64,000 nt of DNA from Neisseriaceae bacterium CLB008 (GTDB taxonomy: Bacteria; Pseudomonadota; Gammaproteobacteria; Burkholderiales; Neisseriaceae). Of this stretch, positions 9,601-18,291 are shown piece by piece. Under the pieces are notes generated by a model, which saw only the letters and a list, made by a program, of their open reading frames with translations, ran no database searches and had not been told where the DNA came from. The number at the start of each line of letters is the position of its first letter. Position 1 is the first letter of the stretch. The stretch covers positions 1,789,380 to 1,853,379 of the forward strand of contig CP166133.1 in NCBI GenBank assembly GCA_041228285.1. Direction: 5' to 3'. A program made the position numbers and the translations under genes.

Positions 9601-9908
9601 ACAACCCCCTGTGTCGTTTGTTCTCGGGCTAAAAAGGCCTCTTTACCGCCAATAAGCGTATAGGTTGCTTGAATCACATTACTGACGTTATGACGATTCA
9701 CCACCACCACTTTACGGCAGCCGGCAACGTGCTCCCACTGCTCCCAAATCAAGCCCTTGTGGTTGCTGCGCATAAAAACATAGTCACCCCACTCTTCATC
9801 TGAAACTTCATCGGGGCGCTCAGGGCGGGCAATATAGGCTTCGCCCGCATAGCGGAACTCTTGTTCATCCCGCTTTTCGGCACAATATGGACAATAGATA
9901 TTCAACAT
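9597..9908 (-). CDS. soxD: Sarcosine oxidase delta subunit
   Basis: 103 residues, the usual length. It carries the zinc-binding start INCPYC-type motif (NIYCPYCAEKRDEQEF) and the conserved stretch ERPDEVSDEEWGDYVFMRSNHKGLIWEQWEHVAGCRKVVVVNRH. The Cys-x-x-Cys and later His/Cys ligands match the family's zinc site. It belongs to the heterotetramer with SoxA, SoxB and SoxG. Ten bases separate it from soxB and four bases overlap soxA. Confidence 0.95.
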   Translation of the reverse strand: MLNIYCPYCAEKRDEQEFRYAGEAYIARPERPDEVSDEEWGDYVFMRSNHKGLIWEQWEHVAGCRKVVVVNRHNVSNVIQATYTLIGGKEAFLAREQTTQGVV

Positions 9909-9918
9909 ATTAATACTC

Positions 9919-11193
9919 CTAATGCGCCACGCCGGCTGCGCCGTGTTCGTCGATGAGTCGGCCCGTACTGAATCGTTCCAAAGTAAAAGCTCGATTCAAG
10001 GGATGGGGTTCATCATGAGCGATGGTGTGGGCAAAGACATGGCCCGAGCCAGGCGTGGCTTTAAAGCCACCCGTGCCCCAGCCACAGTTAAAATACAGGC
10101 CCTTAATGGGGGTTTTGCTGATGATCGGGCTGGCATCGGGCGTGGTGTCGACAATACCGCCCCATTGCCGATTCATGCGCACGCGTGAAAACTGCGGAAA
10201 CAGCTCTTTAATCGCGGCCGCCGTATGCTCAATCAAGTGGGGGCTACCTCGTTGGCCGTAGCCCAAATGGCTGTCGATGCCGGCGCCGATGACCAACTCG
10301 CCTTTGTCGGACTGGCTCAAATAACCATGTACGGCATTAGACATCACCACCGTGTCTAATACTTTTTGCATCGACTCCGACACAAAAGCTTGCAAAGGAT
10401 GGCTTTCAATGGGGAAACGAAGCCCTGCCATATTCGCCAATACCGAGGTATGGCCAGCCGCCACCACGCCAACTTGATTCGCCTTTACATAGCCATGCGT
10501 GGTTTCCAAACCTTGAATGCGGCCTTCGGCTATATCCATACCGATGACTTCACAATTCTCAATCAAATCCACGCCCAAATGACTGGCGGCACGGGCAAAA
10601 CCACGGGCAACCGCATCATGATGCGCAATGCCGCCCCGCGGCTGCCAGCTGGCGCCCAAAATGGGATAGCGTGAGCGTTTGGAACAGTCCAAAATCGGGA
10701 TCTTGTCTTGGACTTCTTGGGCATTGAGGACGTAAGCGTCGATGCCCAACAATGTATTGGCATTCACACGGCGCTCAATGTCACGCATGTCTTGCAAATT
10801 ATGGCCTAAATTAAACACCCCTCGCTGGCTAAAAAAAGTGTTGAAATTCAGGTCTGCCGACAAGCCTTCCCACAGCTTTAATGAATGCTCAAATAAGTTA
10901 GCGGCGTCTTCCCACAGATAATTTGAACGCACCAACGTCGTGTTGCGAGCGGTATTCCCGCCGCCTAAATAGCCTTTTTCCAGCACCGCTATTTTGCCAA
11001 CATTGTGCTCTTTGGCTAAATAATAGGCCGTGGCCAAACCATGCCCGCCGCCACCAATGATGATGACGTCATACTGGCTTTGTAAGGTGGCCATGCGTCG
11101 GGCCTGAGGCCAATTTTGATGCCCTGAAAAACTATTTTTTAATAATGATTTCCAAGAGTATCGGTTTTTTTTATCGAAATATTCACTACTCAT
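9919..11193 (-). CDS. soxB: Sarcosine oxidase beta subunit
   Basis: 424 residues. I start at the ATG at 11193, five bases after GGAGG; the upstream GTG is too close to the ribosome site. The N-terminal segment [18 protein letters not shown] is typical of SoxB. The FAD-binding motif [18 protein letters not shown] follows at about 44-61, and [18 protein letters not shown] lies in the region where the family holds its covalent FMN histidine (assignment of the exact residue is from family knowledge). The C-terminus [20 protein letters not shown] is the conserved flavin site. First gene of soxBDAG. Confidence 0.96.
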   Translation of the reverse strand: MSSEYFDKKNRYSWKSLLKNSFSGHQNWPQARRMATLQSQYDVIIIGGGGHGLATAYYLAKEHNVGKIAVLEKGYLGGGNTARNTTLVRSNYLWEDAANLFEHSLKLWEGLSADLNFNTFFSQRGVFNLGHNLQDMRDIERRVNANTLLGIDAYVLNAQEVQDKIPILDCSKRSRYPILGASWQPRGGIAHHDAVARGFARAASHLGVDLIENCEVIGMDIAEGRIQGLETTHGYVKANQVGVVAAGHTSVLANMAGLRFPIESHPLQAFVSESMQKVLDTVVMSNAVHGYLSQSDKGELVIGAGIDSHLGYGQRGSPHLIEHTAAAIKELFPQFSRVRMNRQWGGIVDTTPDASPIISKTPIKGLYFNCGWGTGGFKATPGSGHVFAHTIAHDEPHPLNRAFTLERFSTGRLIDEHGAAGVAH

Positions 11194-11437
11194 CACTACC
11201 TCCTCGTATGTCTCACGGCTAGACTGCTTCTGTCATTATTGTGATTCTGCCGTTTCCAAACCGTCGCGCTAAGACACAAACTATTCAAAAAGCGACATTC
11301 GAAATTCAAGTGCCCCGAGTCGCATATCAAGCATTAGATGTCGTTTTGGATATGTTTAAAATTACGCAAGCTGAGATGATGAATCACATTTCGTGTCCCA
11401 AGCGACACGGTTTCCTGATGACTCAAAGGATTTTGAG
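11194..11437. promoter_or_regulatory. Divergent soxBDAG / purU-glyA promoter region with TGTCG half-sites
   Basis: The region between soxB (minus) and purU (plus) contains CGACA at 11293, TGTCG at 11339 and CGACA at 11403. ArgR, an AraC protein of the same architecture as the two regulators here, recognises sites beginning TGTCGC (established for Pseudomonas). Similar half-sites recur before other units of this cluster. I infer regulator binding here, unproven. Confidence 0.5.
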
Positions 11438-12289
11438 ATGATGAATCAACGCTATGTTTTAAATTTCTCAGCGCCCAGCCAACAGGGTCAAGTGAGTGAA
11501 TTAACGAGTATTTTAGAAAATCACGGAGCCTATATTGAGCAGTTTTCCGTTTTTGACGACGCCCACAGCCAGCACTTTTATGTGCGCTGCGTGTTTCAAA
11601 TTCATGAACATGAATTGATGCCTTTGCAAAACCAGTATCAACAGTTCATCCTGAGACAAGATGCTGAAGGCCACATTTGGGACCTATCCCAACCCACCAA
11701 AGTGCTGATCCTCGTGTCGAAAACCGATCATTGTCTGCACACCTTAATCGGTGCCACCAAATTAGGTGGCTTAAACATGGCCATTGTCGGCATTGCGTCT
11801 AACCATCTGGACTTAAAGCCCACCGCCGACCACCACAACATTCCCTACCACTACTTACCCGTGAATAACGACAATCGTGCCCAGCAAGAGCAGCAAATAT
11901 TGGCCTTAAAAGACCAGCTGAATGCAGAATTCGTGGTATTGGCCCGCTATATGCAAATTCTGAGCCCAGAGACTTGCCAGCGCTTAAGCCAGCAGGCCAT
12001 TAATATTCACCATTCCTTTTTACCCGGCTTTCGTGGCGCGAGGCCCTATGAACAGGCCCACGAGCGCGGCGTCAAGCTCATTGGCGCCACCGCCCATTTC
12101 GTGACGCCCGACTTAGATGAAGGCCCGATTATTGAACAAGGCGTAGAGCGGGTTGACCATGCTCATTCACCGCAAGATTTACTCAGAACCGGACGTCATA
12201 GCGAAAGCATGGTGTTAGAGCGCGCATTGCAATACGTTTTAGAGCGCCGAGTATTTATTAACGTAGACAAGACCGTTGTTTTAAAATAA
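11438..12289 (+). CDS. purU: Formyltetrahydrofolate deformylase
   Basis: I start at the ATG at 11438 (AAAGGA seven bases upstream), giving 283 residues, the family length. Residues 1-80 form an ACT domain (RYVLNFSAPSQQGQVSELTSILENHGAYIEQFSVFDD). The rest is a formyltransferase-like hydrolase domain with the HHSFLPGFRGARPY signature and the later AHFVTPDLDEGPIIEQGVERV motif, matching the Asn-His-Asp catalytic set. It releases formate from 10-formyl-THF, balancing the folate pool charged by sarcosine oxidase. It precedes glyA by 21 bases and is presumably co-transcribed. Confidence 0.96.
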   Translation: MMNQRYVLNFSAPSQQGQVSELTSILENHGAYIEQFSVFDDAHSQHFYVRCVFQIHEHELMPLQNQYQQFILRQDAEGHIWDLSQPTKVLILVSKTDHCLHTLIGATKLGGLNMAIVGIASNHLDLKPTADHHNIPYHYLPVNNDNRAQQEQQILALKDQLNAEFVVLARYMQILSPETCQRLSQQAINIHHSFLPGFRGARPYEQAHERGVKLIGATAHFVTPDLDEGPIIEQGVERVDHAHSPQDLLRTGRHSESMVLERALQYVLERRVFINVDKTVVLK

Positions 12290-12310
12290 ATCACCTCAAA
12301 GGAGCAAATC

Positions 12311-13561
12311 ATGTTTTCCCGTCAAGTCACTCTGGCGCAATACGACCTCGAATTAGCCGCCGCCATGAACAATGAAAACCAACGTCAACAAGACCACGTT
12401 GAGCTCATTGCCTCTGAAAACTACGTCAGCCCAGCCGTAATGCAGGCCCAAGGCTCTCAGCTAACCAATAAATACGCCGAAGGCTATCCTGAAAAACGCT
12501 ATTATGGCGGCTGTGAGTTTGTCGACGTGGTCGAAAATCTGGCCATCGATCGGGTCAAACAACTATTTGGCGCACAATTTGCCAACGTCCAAGCGCATTC
12601 AGGCTCACAAGCCAACCAAGCCGTGTATACCTGCGTACTACAGCCGGGCGACACCATACTCGGCATGAATCTCGCTCACGGCGGCCACCTAACCCACGGC
12701 GCACACGTCAACATTTCAGGCAAGCTCTACCATGTCATCCCCTATGGTTTAGGTGCCGATGAAGCCATAGACTACGATGAAGTAGAAAGACTGGCTCTAG
12801 AGCATCGCCCCAAGATGATTATTGCTGGGGCCAGCGCCTACGCCCTCGAAATTGACTTCGCGCGTTTTCGTGCCATCGCCGATCGGATCAATGCCTACTT
12901 ATTCGTCGACATGGCCCACTATGCAGGGTTGATTGCCGCCGGTGAATATCCTAACCCCATGCCCCACGCCCATTTTGTTACCTCAACTACCCATAAGACC
13001 TTGCGTGGCCCCAGAGGCGGCATCATCCTCACCAACGATGAGGACTTAGCCAAAAAAATCAATTCAGCCATCTTCCCCTCATTGCAAGGCGGCCCACTGA
13101 TGCATGTCATTGCCGCCAAAGCCGTCGCCTTTAAAGAGGCGCTGGAGCCAGGCTGGAAAGACTATGCACAGCAAGTCAAAAAAAATGCGGTGGTGCTGGC
13201 TAAGACGTTGACCGAGCGCGGCTTACGAATTGTCTCAGGCAGAACCGAAAGCCACGTTTTTCTGGTGGATTTAAGAAGCAAAAACATTACCGGTAAAGAA
13301 GCTGAAGCCATCCTTGGCGCCGCCCACATCACCGTCAATAAAAATGCCATTCCCAATGATCCAGAAAAACCATTTGTGACGTCAGGCATCCGGCTGGGCA
13401 CCCCTGCCATCACCACCCGAGGCTTCGACGAACACAGCACGCAAGCTTTAGGCCACCTCATCGCCGATGTCTTGGATCACCCACAGGACGAAGCCGTCAT
13501 TCAACAGGTTCAAAAACGCATTCAAGCGCTCTGTGATCAGCACCCCGTCTATCTGGATTAA
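12311..13561 (+). CDS. glyA: Serine hydroxymethyltransferase
   Basis: 416 residues, full length, with AAAGGAGC before the ATG. Family landmarks are present: [42 protein letters not shown], the PLP lysine motif [15 protein letters not shown] (about residues 222-236), and the C-terminal [16 protein letters not shown]. It interconverts glycine plus methylene-THF with serine, consuming both products of sarcosine oxidase. A hairpin terminator follows. Its position with purU and sox suggests a catabolic, dedicated copy; a second housekeeping glyA elsewhere would not be surprising. Confidence 0.98.
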   Translation: MFSRQVTLAQYDLELAAAMNNENQRQQDHVELIASENYVSPAVMQAQGSQLTNKYAEGYPEKRYYGGCEFVDVVENLAIDRVKQLFGAQFANVQAHSGSQANQAVYTCVLQPGDTILGMNLAHGGHLTHGAHVNISGKLYHVIPYGLGADEAIDYDEVERLALEHRPKMIIAGASAYALEIDFARFRAIADRINAYLFVDMAHYAGLIAAGEYPNPMPHAHFVTSTTHKTLRGPRGGIILTNDEDLAKKINSAIFPSLQGGPLMHVIAAKAVAFKEALEPGWKDYAQQVKKNAVVLAKTLTERGLRIVSGRTESHVFLVDLRSKNITGKEAEAILGAAHITVNKNAIPNDPEKPFVTSGIRLGTPAITTRGFDEHSTQALGHLIADVLDHPQDEAVIQQVQKRIQALCDQHPVYLD

Positions 13562-13567
13562 ACCCTT

Positions 13568-13594
13568 CATCCCCTTTATTGGGGATTTTTATTA
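13568..13594 (+). terminator. Intrinsic terminator of purU-glyA
   Basis: CCCC-TTTATT-GGGG followed by ATTTTTATT, seven bases after the glyA stop. Confidence 0.75.
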
Positions 13595-13604
13595 CCCTTA
13601 GGGC

Positions 13605-13650
13605 TCAATGTCGCATTTGGACAGATATATGGGGTATTTGTCGGGTTCGC
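13605..13650. promoter_or_regulatory. TGTCGC-type regulator half-sites before the cupin gene
   Basis: TGTCGC at 13609-13614 and TGTCG at 13639-13643, exactly 30 bases apart, lie about 90-120 bases upstream of the cupin gene. Direct repeats spaced by whole helical turns are what an AraC-type dimer prefers. The link to the two regulators of this cluster is inference. Confidence 0.45.
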
Positions 13651-13728
13651 AGCGGGTGGGATTTCCTATACTGAAGTCGTCTTTAAACTATTTTTGTTAA
13701 AGATGATTGATTAATATAGGAGAAAATT

Positions 13729-14127
13729 ATGATTAAAAGCTTTATTGACCAAGCCCCCGGCATTTACTTGATTAAGGCGGGCACCTACAGCATGAACCAA
13801 CTCAGCGACATTCGTCAGACCCCTGAACTCAAAGGCCAAATCCTGGACATCCCCTTGGCGCACAGCCAGAATGCCCCTCTCACGCTGGGCTATTTTGCTT
13901 TGCAGCCTTCGGTCAGCTATGAGGCCCAATTTGATTTTATTGAGGTCAAAATTATCACTAAGGGCACCATGGTGGTGCGTGATCAGCACAATCAAAAATT
14001 CACCGCGCATGTAGGCGATGTTTTGGTTTTCATGCCCGATACCCCAGTGATTTTTGATGGAGAAAGCGATGGCGAAGCGGTTTACTTTAAAAATACCGCA
14101 GCCGTGCCCGCCTATCTAGAAAAGTAA
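13729..14127 (+). CDS. Cupin-domain protein (EutQ-like)
   Basis: 132 residues forming one small beta-barrel domain: FDFIEVKIITKGTMVVRDQHNQKFTAHVGDVLVFMPDTPVIFDGESDG is the cupin core. Metal ligands of classic cupins (two His, one Glu) are not obvious, so it may be a binding rather than catalytic cupin. AGGAGAAAAT precedes the ATG. It sits between glyA and a YkvI-like transporter inside the creatine/sarcosine block and shares TGTCG sites, so it may handle a compound of that pathway; no specific activity can be assigned. Confidence 0.75.
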   Translation: MIKSFIDQAPGIYLIKAGTYSMNQLSDIRQTPELKGQILDIPLAHSQNAPLTLGYFALQPSVSYEAQFDFIEVKIITKGTMVVRDQHNQKFTAHVGDVLVFMPDTPVIFDGESDGEAVYFKNTAAVPAYLEK

Positions 14128-14140
14128 GGACGATTGTCGG

Positions 14141-14180
14141 CCTCAAAAAAAGCCCATGCATTGCATGGGCTTTTTTGTCT
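14141..14180. terminator. Bidirectional terminator between cupin and transporter genes
   Basis: AAAAAAAGCCCATGCA paired with TGCATGGGCTTTTTTG (14145-14175) serves both converging genes. Confidence 0.9.
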
Positions 14181-15286
14181 TAGTCAATCACGCTGATGAT
14201 CTTAGCTCTTTTGGCCGCACGACTACGGACGCTGTGCAGCACGATAAAGAACAGCAGCACAAACCCAATATAGCCATTCATCACGTAAATCACATTAATC
14301 AATTGATCAAAAGGAACTTTTAATGCCACCCACGTCCCCAGAACAGATAAGATCATCGTCACCCACCGGAATGCTCCTTGGTTCTCCCCCGTAAAACGCT
14401 TAGCCGCCTGCCATAATAAAGGCACCGCCGTAGTGTAGATGCCCGCCAAGACGATCACAAAGAAGAAGCTGGCCAAGATGGGATGGATGCTCGCGGCCAG
14501 CTGTAATGAGGGCACCATGGTACCCGCAACCAGCTGTATATTCGCCATTAAGCCTAAAGCAATGATGAATAAGGCCAGGCTAAATCCGACCGCCCCCAGC
14601 ACCGTGCCCACGGCAATTTCTTTGAGGTTTCTGGCCGAGCTGCCCATCAGGCTCATAAAACCAGCCAGCCACAGCATACAAAAGCCAACATAAGACAGGG
14701 CAGCAAAAAACCAATGGCTAGAAGCGGTTAAGATCGTCAATTGAGGCAAAACCTCATCCAGATTCATCAAACCCGCTGGATTTTTCGCAACGGCGGCCAA
14801 GCCCAAAACAATGGTCAACAGCACAATAATCGGCCCGACCTTACCCAATACCCCCACGATGCTGGTGAGGCCACAAATCACCGTCACCGCAACCAAGACC
14901 GCCATCACCACCGCCCCCATCCAAGGCGATACCTGATATTGCTGCCCAATGGTCGCACCCGCTCCGCCGATCATGACCATAAACGACATATAAATAAACA
15001 CTATGGAAAAATAATCAAAGAATCGGCCCAAAATAGGCCCGCACAAATAATGATAGATCTGCCCGCCGTGTTCAAACTTCTGCGCGTGGCCAATCGACAC
15101 CAAGGCTTTGCCTATGTAAACAAATAAAACCAACACCACCAAAATGCCTAATAGGCCAGCCAAGCCATAACCGCTAAAGTATTGCACCACCTCTTGACCG
15201 GTCGCAAACCCTGAGCCAATCAAAAATGCAATGAATGTCCCTGCATAGGCCAACACTTTCAAATAACTGATCTTTGAATCAACCAT
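14180..15286 (-). CDS. YkvI-type membrane transporter
   Basis: 368 residues with about ten membrane helices. The first helix is broken by GSGFATGQEVVQYFSGYG, the unwound segment typical of LeuT-fold carriers and of the YkvI family. GGAGG lies eight bases before the ATG. No substrate is established for this family. Its place between glyA/cupin and the creatine genes and TGTCG sites upstream (15363-15388) suggest import or export of an amino-acid-like compound such as sarcosine, creatine or betaine, by inference. Confidence 0.8.
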   Translation of the reverse strand: MVDSKISYLKVLAYAGTFIAFLIGSGFATGQEVVQYFSGYGLAGLLGILVVLVLFVYIGKALVSIGHAQKFEHGGQIYHYLCGPILGRFFDYFSIVFIYMSFMVMIGGAGATIGQQYQVSPWMGAVVMAVLVAVTVICGLTSIVGVLGKVGPIIVLLTIVLGLAAVAKNPAGLMNLDEVLPQLTILTASSHWFFAALSYVGFCMLWLAGFMSLMGSSARNLKEIAVGTVLGAVGFSLALFIIALGLMANIQLVAGTMVPSLQLAASIHPILASFFFVIVLAGIYTTAVPLLWQAAKRFTGENQGAFRWVTMILSVLGTWVALKVPFDQLINVIYVMNGYIGFVLLFFIVLHSVRSRAAKRAKIISVID

Positions 15287-15359
15287 CTCTCTACCCTCCT
15301 TGTTAGAATCTTTTTTGTTTCTCTAATCTAAGGGAACTGATGAGTCATCGTGGTCTGAA

Positions 15360-15392
15360 TTACGACACGTTTGAGGCATTATTCGACATATG
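15360..15392. promoter_or_regulatory. TGTCG half-site pair before the YkvI-like gene
   Basis: CGACA at 15363-15367 and 15384-15388 (TGTCG on the minus strand, 21 bases or two helical turns apart) lie about 80-100 bases before the transporter start. Same half-site as at 11339, 13609 and 18211. Confidence 0.45.
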
Positions 15393-15461
15393 AATCATCA
15401 GCTTACAAAACCACATAGTGCCTAATAGGTTTAAACTGCCCTAAAAAACCGGGATAAAGGC

Positions 15462-15498
15462 CACAAAAAAGCCCAATACTGGACAAGCATTGGGCATA
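15462..15498 (-). terminator. Intrinsic terminator of the creatinase-transporter operon
   Basis: GCCCAATGCTTG...AGTATTGGGC stem, followed on the minus strand by TTTTTTG, about 20 bases after the MFS stop. Confidence 0.85.
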
Positions 15499-15519
15499 AA
15501 GAGTCAGAGGACGAGAAAA

Positions 15520-16824
15520 TTAATAGAGCTTTTTGATTTTAAATAAAGCAACCAAAGCAATTGCGGCAACGGCCATTAAATACCACGCAGGCGCTAAAGC
15601 CGAATGCGTTTGATGAATGAGCCAAGTGGCGATTAATGGTGAGGTGCCGCCTAAAAAAGACTGAGCGGTATTGAAGGTAAACGCAAAGCCAGAGTAACGC
15701 ACGTCGGTTGGAAACAGCTCACTCAATAGAGCCGGCAAATTGCCATCATTCATCGCCAGCATAAAGCCAAACGCAATTTGAATGGCAACAATAGACCAAA
15801 AAGCAGCACCCTCGAACAGCATAAACAAGGGAACGGTGCCCACGATAAAAATCACCGAGGCAATGATGAGCATCTTTTTGCGCCCTACTTTATCGGATAT
15901 CTTACCAATGAAGAAAATAAATCCGATATACGTTAACAAAGACAAAGTGGTGGAAATAAAGGACTCTACTTTATTCATCCCCATTTCCGAAGACAAATAG
16001 GTCGGCATATAGCTAAGAATCAAATAAAAACCAACGGCATTCAAGCAAGACACGGTAAACGCAATGACCATGGCCTTACGGTGATGCCGAAACAGCTGCA
16101 CAATGGGCGTATTTTTTTCCGTATGCGACTCTTGAAATTTGGCAAAATCAGGGGTTTCTTCCAAACGCAGGCGGATGTAGCGCCCAATTAGCCCTAGTGG
16201 TGCGGCCAATAAAAACGGAATTCTCCACCCCCAGCTGTGTAAGGTTTCCGTGCTCATTAAGGCATACATAGCGGCCACCATTAAAGAGCCTAAAAATAAA
16301 CCACAGGCCGTACTGGCCGGCACCAAACTGGTATAAAACCCGCGCTTATGCTGAGGCGCGTATTCCGCCAAGAACGTGGCCGCACCCGCATACTCTCCAG
16401 AGGCGGAAAACCCTTGAATCATGCGCAACACCAATAAACCTACAGGTGCCCAATAGCCGACGCTCTGGTGACTAGGCAATAAGGCAATACAAAAAGTGGA
16501 AACCGTCATGATTAAAATAGACCAAGACAATGCCGGCCGGCGCCCAAATTTATCGCCAATATAGCCCCAAAAAATACCACCGATAGGACGAACCACAAAC
16601 GACAAAGCAAACACCGCATAGGCCGACATCAAATCGATGGCGCCGTCTGCGCTCGGAAAAAACACCACCGCAATGACTGCCGCTAAATAACCATAAGCGG
16701 CGTAATCAAACCACTCCACAAAATTACCAATGAAACAAGCCGTTGCGGCCTTTTTTAATTTTTTTGATTGTTCAATATTATGATTGTGTTCAGTGCCTAT
16801 ATTGGCCTTTGTAGATAACGTCAT
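15520..16824 (-). CDS. MHS-family (ProP-like) major facilitator transporter
   Basis: 434 residues from the ATG at 16824, eight bases after AAGGAG. Twelve membrane helices are visible. Signature segments are FVEWFDYAAYGYLA in helix 1 and GYIGDKFGRRPAL in loop 2-3, typical of the metabolite:H+ symporters (ProP, KgtP, ShiA). It lies directly downstream of creatinase on the same strand, so uptake of creatine or a related zwitterion is the likely role; the family takes betaines, proline, citrate and others, so this is an inference from context. A 12-bp hairpin in the gap may set its expression relative to creatinase. Confidence 0.88.
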   Translation of the reverse strand: MTLSTKANIGTEHNHNIEQSKKLKKAATACFIGNFVEWFDYAAYGYLAAVIAVVFFPSADGAIDLMSAYAVFALSFVVRPIGGIFWGYIGDKFGRRPALSWSILIMTVSTFCIALLPSHQSVGYWAPVGLLVLRMIQGFSASGEYAGAATFLAEYAPQHKRGFYTSLVPASTACGLFLGSLMVAAMYALMSTETLHSWGWRIPFLLAAPLGLIGRYIRLRLEETPDFAKFQESHTEKNTPIVQLFRHHRKAMVIAFTVSCLNAVGFYLILSYMPTYLSSEMGMNKVESFISTTLSLLTYIGFIFFIGKISDKVGRKKMLIIASVIFIVGTVPLFMLFEGAAFWSIVAIQIAFGFMLAMNDGNLPALLSELFPTDVRYSGFAFTFNTAQSFLGGTSPLIATWLIHQTHSALAPAWYLMAVAAIALVALFKIKKLY

Positions 16825-16842
16825 ACCATTTCTCCTTTGTCT

Positions 16843-16870
16843 TAACATGCCCACAAAGGTGGGCATGTTA
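16843..16870. other. Perfect intercistronic hairpin between creatinase and MFS genes
   Basis: TAACATGCCCAC (16843-16854) is followed after four bases by its exact complement GTGGGCATGTTA. It lies between the creatinase stop and the transporter start without a T-run, so it is more like an attenuating or mRNA-stabilising hairpin than a strong terminator. Confidence 0.75.
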
Positions 16871-16877
16871 ATGCCCC

Positions 16878-18098
16878 TTAGCGCTGAATAATATTATGCT
16901 CAGGACCATATGGGAATTTTGTGATGTTTTCCGCTCCATCTTCCGTCACGACCAAGATGTCGTGCTCTCTATAGCCCCCAGCCCCGGGCATGCCTTCTGG
17001 CATCATAATCATGGGCTCGATAGACACCACCATGCCGGGCTCTAAAACGGTTTCAATGTCTTCCCTAAACTCCAGGCCCTGCTCTCGCCCATAATAATGC
17101 GACAGCACCCCAAAAGAATGGCCATAGCCGAACGTTCGATACTGCAACAGGTCATGCTCTTGGTAAATCTTATTCAGCTCATGCGCAATGTCACAACAGC
17201 GCACGCCAGGTTTCACCATGGCCAGCCCCGCCTCATGAACCTTGACGTTCACCTCCCATAGTCGTAACGAAGCATCATCACAGTGGTCCAAGAACATGGT
17301 CCGCTCAAGTGCGGTGTAGTAACCAGCAATCATTGAAAAACAATTTAGGCTTAAAATATCGCCGTTTTGCACCCGACGGCTGGTCACCGGATTGTGTGCA
17401 CCATCGGTATTGATGCCCGACTGAAACCAAGTCCACGTATCCATTAGCTCACTGTCAGGAAAGCGTTTGGCAATTTCTCTCACCATGGCCTGAGTCGACT
17501 GCAAGGCCACCTCATACTCGGGTATGCCCGCCACTACGGCATCACGTAAAGCAAAGCCCCCAACGTCGCAGACATTGGCACCATGCCGAATAAAATCAAT
17601 TTCTTCCTTTGATTTCATCATGCGCAGCTTCATACACGCCGCGCCCACATCCACAAACTCAACCTTGGGCATGGCTTGCTTTAACTTCTCTAGCCGCTCT
17701 AAGGGCAAGTGATCAAACTCAATCCCCACCCGCCCAGACTGAGGCAGCTCTTTCGCACACGCACGGAAATAGTTATCGCGCTGCCAATCGGTGTAGACCA
17801 CGTTGTAATCGCCAACGGTGCGGCGCCAAGGCTGACCACCGTCAATATTGGCAGAAATCGACACCACTTTATCCTGTGTCACCACCAAGCCATAAAAGCG
17901 CCCAAATGAACAGTAGAGAAAATCTGCATAATAATTAATATTATGCACAGATGAAAATAACACCCCATCCAACTGCAAATCATTCATGGTTTGGCGCAAC
18001 AGCGTTTGGCGGCGCTCGTACTCCGCCAAGCTAAACGTTGAATTGACTTTTTGCCCATTCTCGATGGTCAATAAGCTAGGCATTTCAGCAATATTCAT
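16878..18098 (-). CDS. Creatinase (creatine amidinohydrolase)
   Basis: 406 residues from the ATG at 18098 (AAGGAG nine bases upstream; the earlier TTG frame is not used). The match to Pseudomonas creatinase, recalled from the family, runs end to end: HNINYYADFLYCSFGRFYGLVVT, SANIDGGQPWRRTVGDYN, DTWTWFQSGINTDGAHNPVTSRRV, and YRTFGYGHSFGVLSHYYGREQGLEFREDIETVLEPGMVVSIEP. The pita-bread fold lacks the metal site of aminopeptidases and uses a conserved His (in GYGHSFG). It splits creatine to sarcosine and urea, feeding SoxBDAG. It forms an operon with the downstream transporter. Confidence 0.97.
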   Translation of the reverse strand: MNIAEMPSLLTIENGQKVNSTFSLAEYERRQTLLRQTMNDLQLDGVLFSSVHNINYYADFLYCSFGRFYGLVVTQDKVVSISANIDGGQPWRRTVGDYNVVYTDWQRDNYFRACAKELPQSGRVGIEFDHLPLERLEKLKQAMPKVEFVDVGAACMKLRMMKSKEEIDFIRHGANVCDVGGFALRDAVVAGIPEYEVALQSTQAMVREIAKRFPDSELMDTWTWFQSGINTDGAHNPVTSRRVQNGDILSLNCFSMIAGYYTALERTMFLDHCDDASLRLWEVNVKVHEAGLAMVKPGVRCCDIAHELNKIYQEHDLLQYRTFGYGHSFGVLSHYYGREQGLEFREDIETVLEPGMVVSIEPMIMMPEGMPGAGGYREHDILVVTEDGAENITKFPYGPEHNIIQR

Positions 18099-18185
18099 GA
18101 TCAATTTCTCCTTAGTTTTTCAATGTATTCAATGATTGACAATGTATCGGTCTACACTCATCATCTGTAGTCATAATAAGAAGCC

Positions 18186-18230
18186 TAGTCCGCTCAAAAC
18201 ATGCCTAAAACGACATTTTCATGTCCTAAT
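18186..18230. promoter_or_regulatory. TGTCG site in the creatinase / AraC divergent promoter region
   Basis: ATGCCTAAAACGACA (18201-18215; on the minus strand TGTCGTTTTAGGCAT) lies about 110 bases before creatinase and 80 before the AraC gene. It closely resembles TGTCGTTTTGGATAT at 11339. Confidence 0.5.
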
Positions 18231-18291
18231 TGGCAAAAGCAACTAAATAAGTAAAAACAATAAGAGAAATAAAACACATTAGGAGAAAGCC

